64,000 bases of DNA, from positions 186,001 to 250,000 of the forward strand of contig NZ_JARVWP010000002.1 of the NCBI RefSeq assembly GCF_029846235.1, given 5' to 3'. Of this stretch, positions 63,402-64,000 are shown in pieces. The notes below the pieces were generated by a model. It was not told the DNA's origin and made no database searches. It saw only the letters and a program-made list of their open reading frames with translations. How positions within the stretch are numbered: position 1 is the first letter of the stretch; every line of letters begins with the position of its first letter. The stretch is from Bradyrhizobium sp. CER78 (GTDB lineage Bacteria > Pseudomonadota > Alphaproteobacteria > Rhizobiales > Xanthobacteraceae). The translations under genes were made by a program, and so were the position numbers.

Positions 63402-64000
63402 ATGTCCAAGGCACAGTCAAAGCCCTCCGGTACCGAGGATCTGTCCGTCCATGGGGACGGTGTGATGATGGTACTTAAGCAGAAGCCCGGCGCTTTGAAG
63501 AGCCTGGAGCTTCCCGCCGATGCGCAGGTCGCGATTGTCTCCAAAAGCGCGACCGCGCTGCAGAAGGTGCGTGAGCGAAACAAGCAATTGACGGGTCAGG
63601 CGTTCCGGTTCTTCTCCGAAGCCGCAAAGAAAGCTGCTGTCGTCAACAAGGACGCGTTCACGCCCGATGCCCGCGCGCTCGCCGTTCTTGAAGGCGTCCG
63701 TATTGCGCAGGAGGATCTTCGGCGATCTGGCGGCGCGTATGATCTGGAGCAGGTCAGAACGCTCCTGCGGGGAATCTCCCGGCAGGCCGTCGACAAGCGC
63801 GTGCAGGAAGGCAGCCTCCTTGCCGTTCCCGGTCCCAGTAACCACCGGAGCTTTCCGACCTTTCAGTTCAACGTCGACGGCACCGTCGTCGAGGGACTCA
63901 AGTCGGTTCAGGACGCCCTGCCAACCAACAACCCCTGGACCGTTCTGAATTTCCTGGCTCGGCCAGACGATCGGTTGGGCGGCCGCAAGCCGATCGACCT
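63402..64000 (+). CDS. Xre/MbcA/ParS-type antitoxin, C-terminus beyond window
   Basis: At least 199 residues, open to the window edge. The last part, LEQVRTLLRGISRQAVDKRV, LLAVPGPSNHRSFPTFQF and WTVLNFLARPDDRLGGRKPI, matches the toxin-binding domain (DUF2384) of Xre/MbcA/ParS antitoxins, which pair with RES-domain toxins that attack NAD. A GGAG site precedes the ATG. The N-terminal half (LSVHGDGVMMVLKQKPGALKSLELPADAQV) is longer than in simple members. The partner toxin, if any, would lie just to the right of the window. It may stabilise the conjugative element. Confidence 0.75.
   Translation, partial: MSKAQSKPSGTEDLSVHGDGVMMVLKQKPGALKSLELPADAQVAIVSKSATALQKVRERNKQLTGQAFRFFSEAAKKAAVVNKDAFTPDARALAVLEGVRIAQEDLRRSGGAYDLEQVRTLLRGISRQAVDKRVQEGSLLAVPGPSNHRSFPTFQFNVDGTVVEGLKSVQDALPTNNPWTVLNFLARPDDRLGGRKPID

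Overview
The window looks like chromosome of a slow-growing rhizobium-type alphaproteobacterium, most likely Bradyrhizobium or a close relative. The reasons are the high GC content, the alphaproteobacterial SOS box (GTTC-N7-GTTC) upstream of recA, the tandem glycine riboswitch before gcvTHP, the dimeric NADP-type icd, many small secreted proteins of unknown function, and the palindromic intergenic repeats. The assignment is inference; no rRNA or tRNA gene was found to anchor it.

Region 1 (1-19 kb) is mostly housekeeping. It holds a frameshifted glutathione S-transferase, a metallo-beta-lactamase-fold hydrolase, a TrmJ-type RNA methyltransferase fused to a decayed DUF559 nuclease domain, a membrane-tethered alpha/beta hydrolase, icd, alaS followed by a cyclic-nucleotide-gated potassium channel gene, the riboswitch-controlled gcvT-gcvH-gcvP operon, a hot-dog thioesterase, an unrecognised protein, and recA.

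Region 2 (19.1-23.5 kb) is unusual: almost 4 kb holding only very small genes. Between them lie a family of GGCCCC/GGGGCC hairpins, two terminator-like hairpins of near-identical sequence, diverged dispersed repeats and a GC-rich tandem repeat.

Region 3 (23.5-43 kb) is metabolic and envelope. It includes amidase plus PaaI-like thioesterase, an HdeA-like protein, a PQQ dehydrogenase with a C-terminal membrane anchor, a caspase-like secreted protein and small secreted proteins, two of which are paralogues. It also holds a short-chain dehydrogenase and a three-gene set (MFS transporter, DUF1254 protein, duplicated outer-membrane barrel). This set and a neighbouring NIPSNAP-like gene appear to share an operator with an adjacent TetR regulator. 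After these come a GNAT/CelD-like acyltransferase, a transglutaminase-like protein, NIPSNAP and FrnE proteins, and an XRE regulator.

Region 4 (43-50.7 kb) is accessory. An 800-base gene-poor stretch is followed by an apparently frameshifted lipoprotein and a secreted Cys-rich protein. Next are two divergent amino-sugar operons: nagA plus an aspartokinase paralogue on the minus strand, and a GlcNAc-kinase-like gene, murQ and a SIS-domain gene on the plus strand. The SIS gene is broken by a 13-base tandem duplication. Together these would recycle MurNAc-6-P and GlcNAc to glucosamine-6-P; the SIS step that would finish the route is disrupted.

Region 5 (50.9-64 kb) is a conjugation module of an integrative conjugative element: traG, a ribbon-helix-helix gene, trbB-C-D-E-J-L-F-G-I and a DUF2274 gene, all on the minus strand and tightly packed. 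Divergent from traG, at the right edge, is a truncated Xre/MbcA/ParS-type antitoxin gene with an inverted-repeat operator candidate. No integrase, relaxase or attachment site is visible in the window, so the element's limits are unknown.
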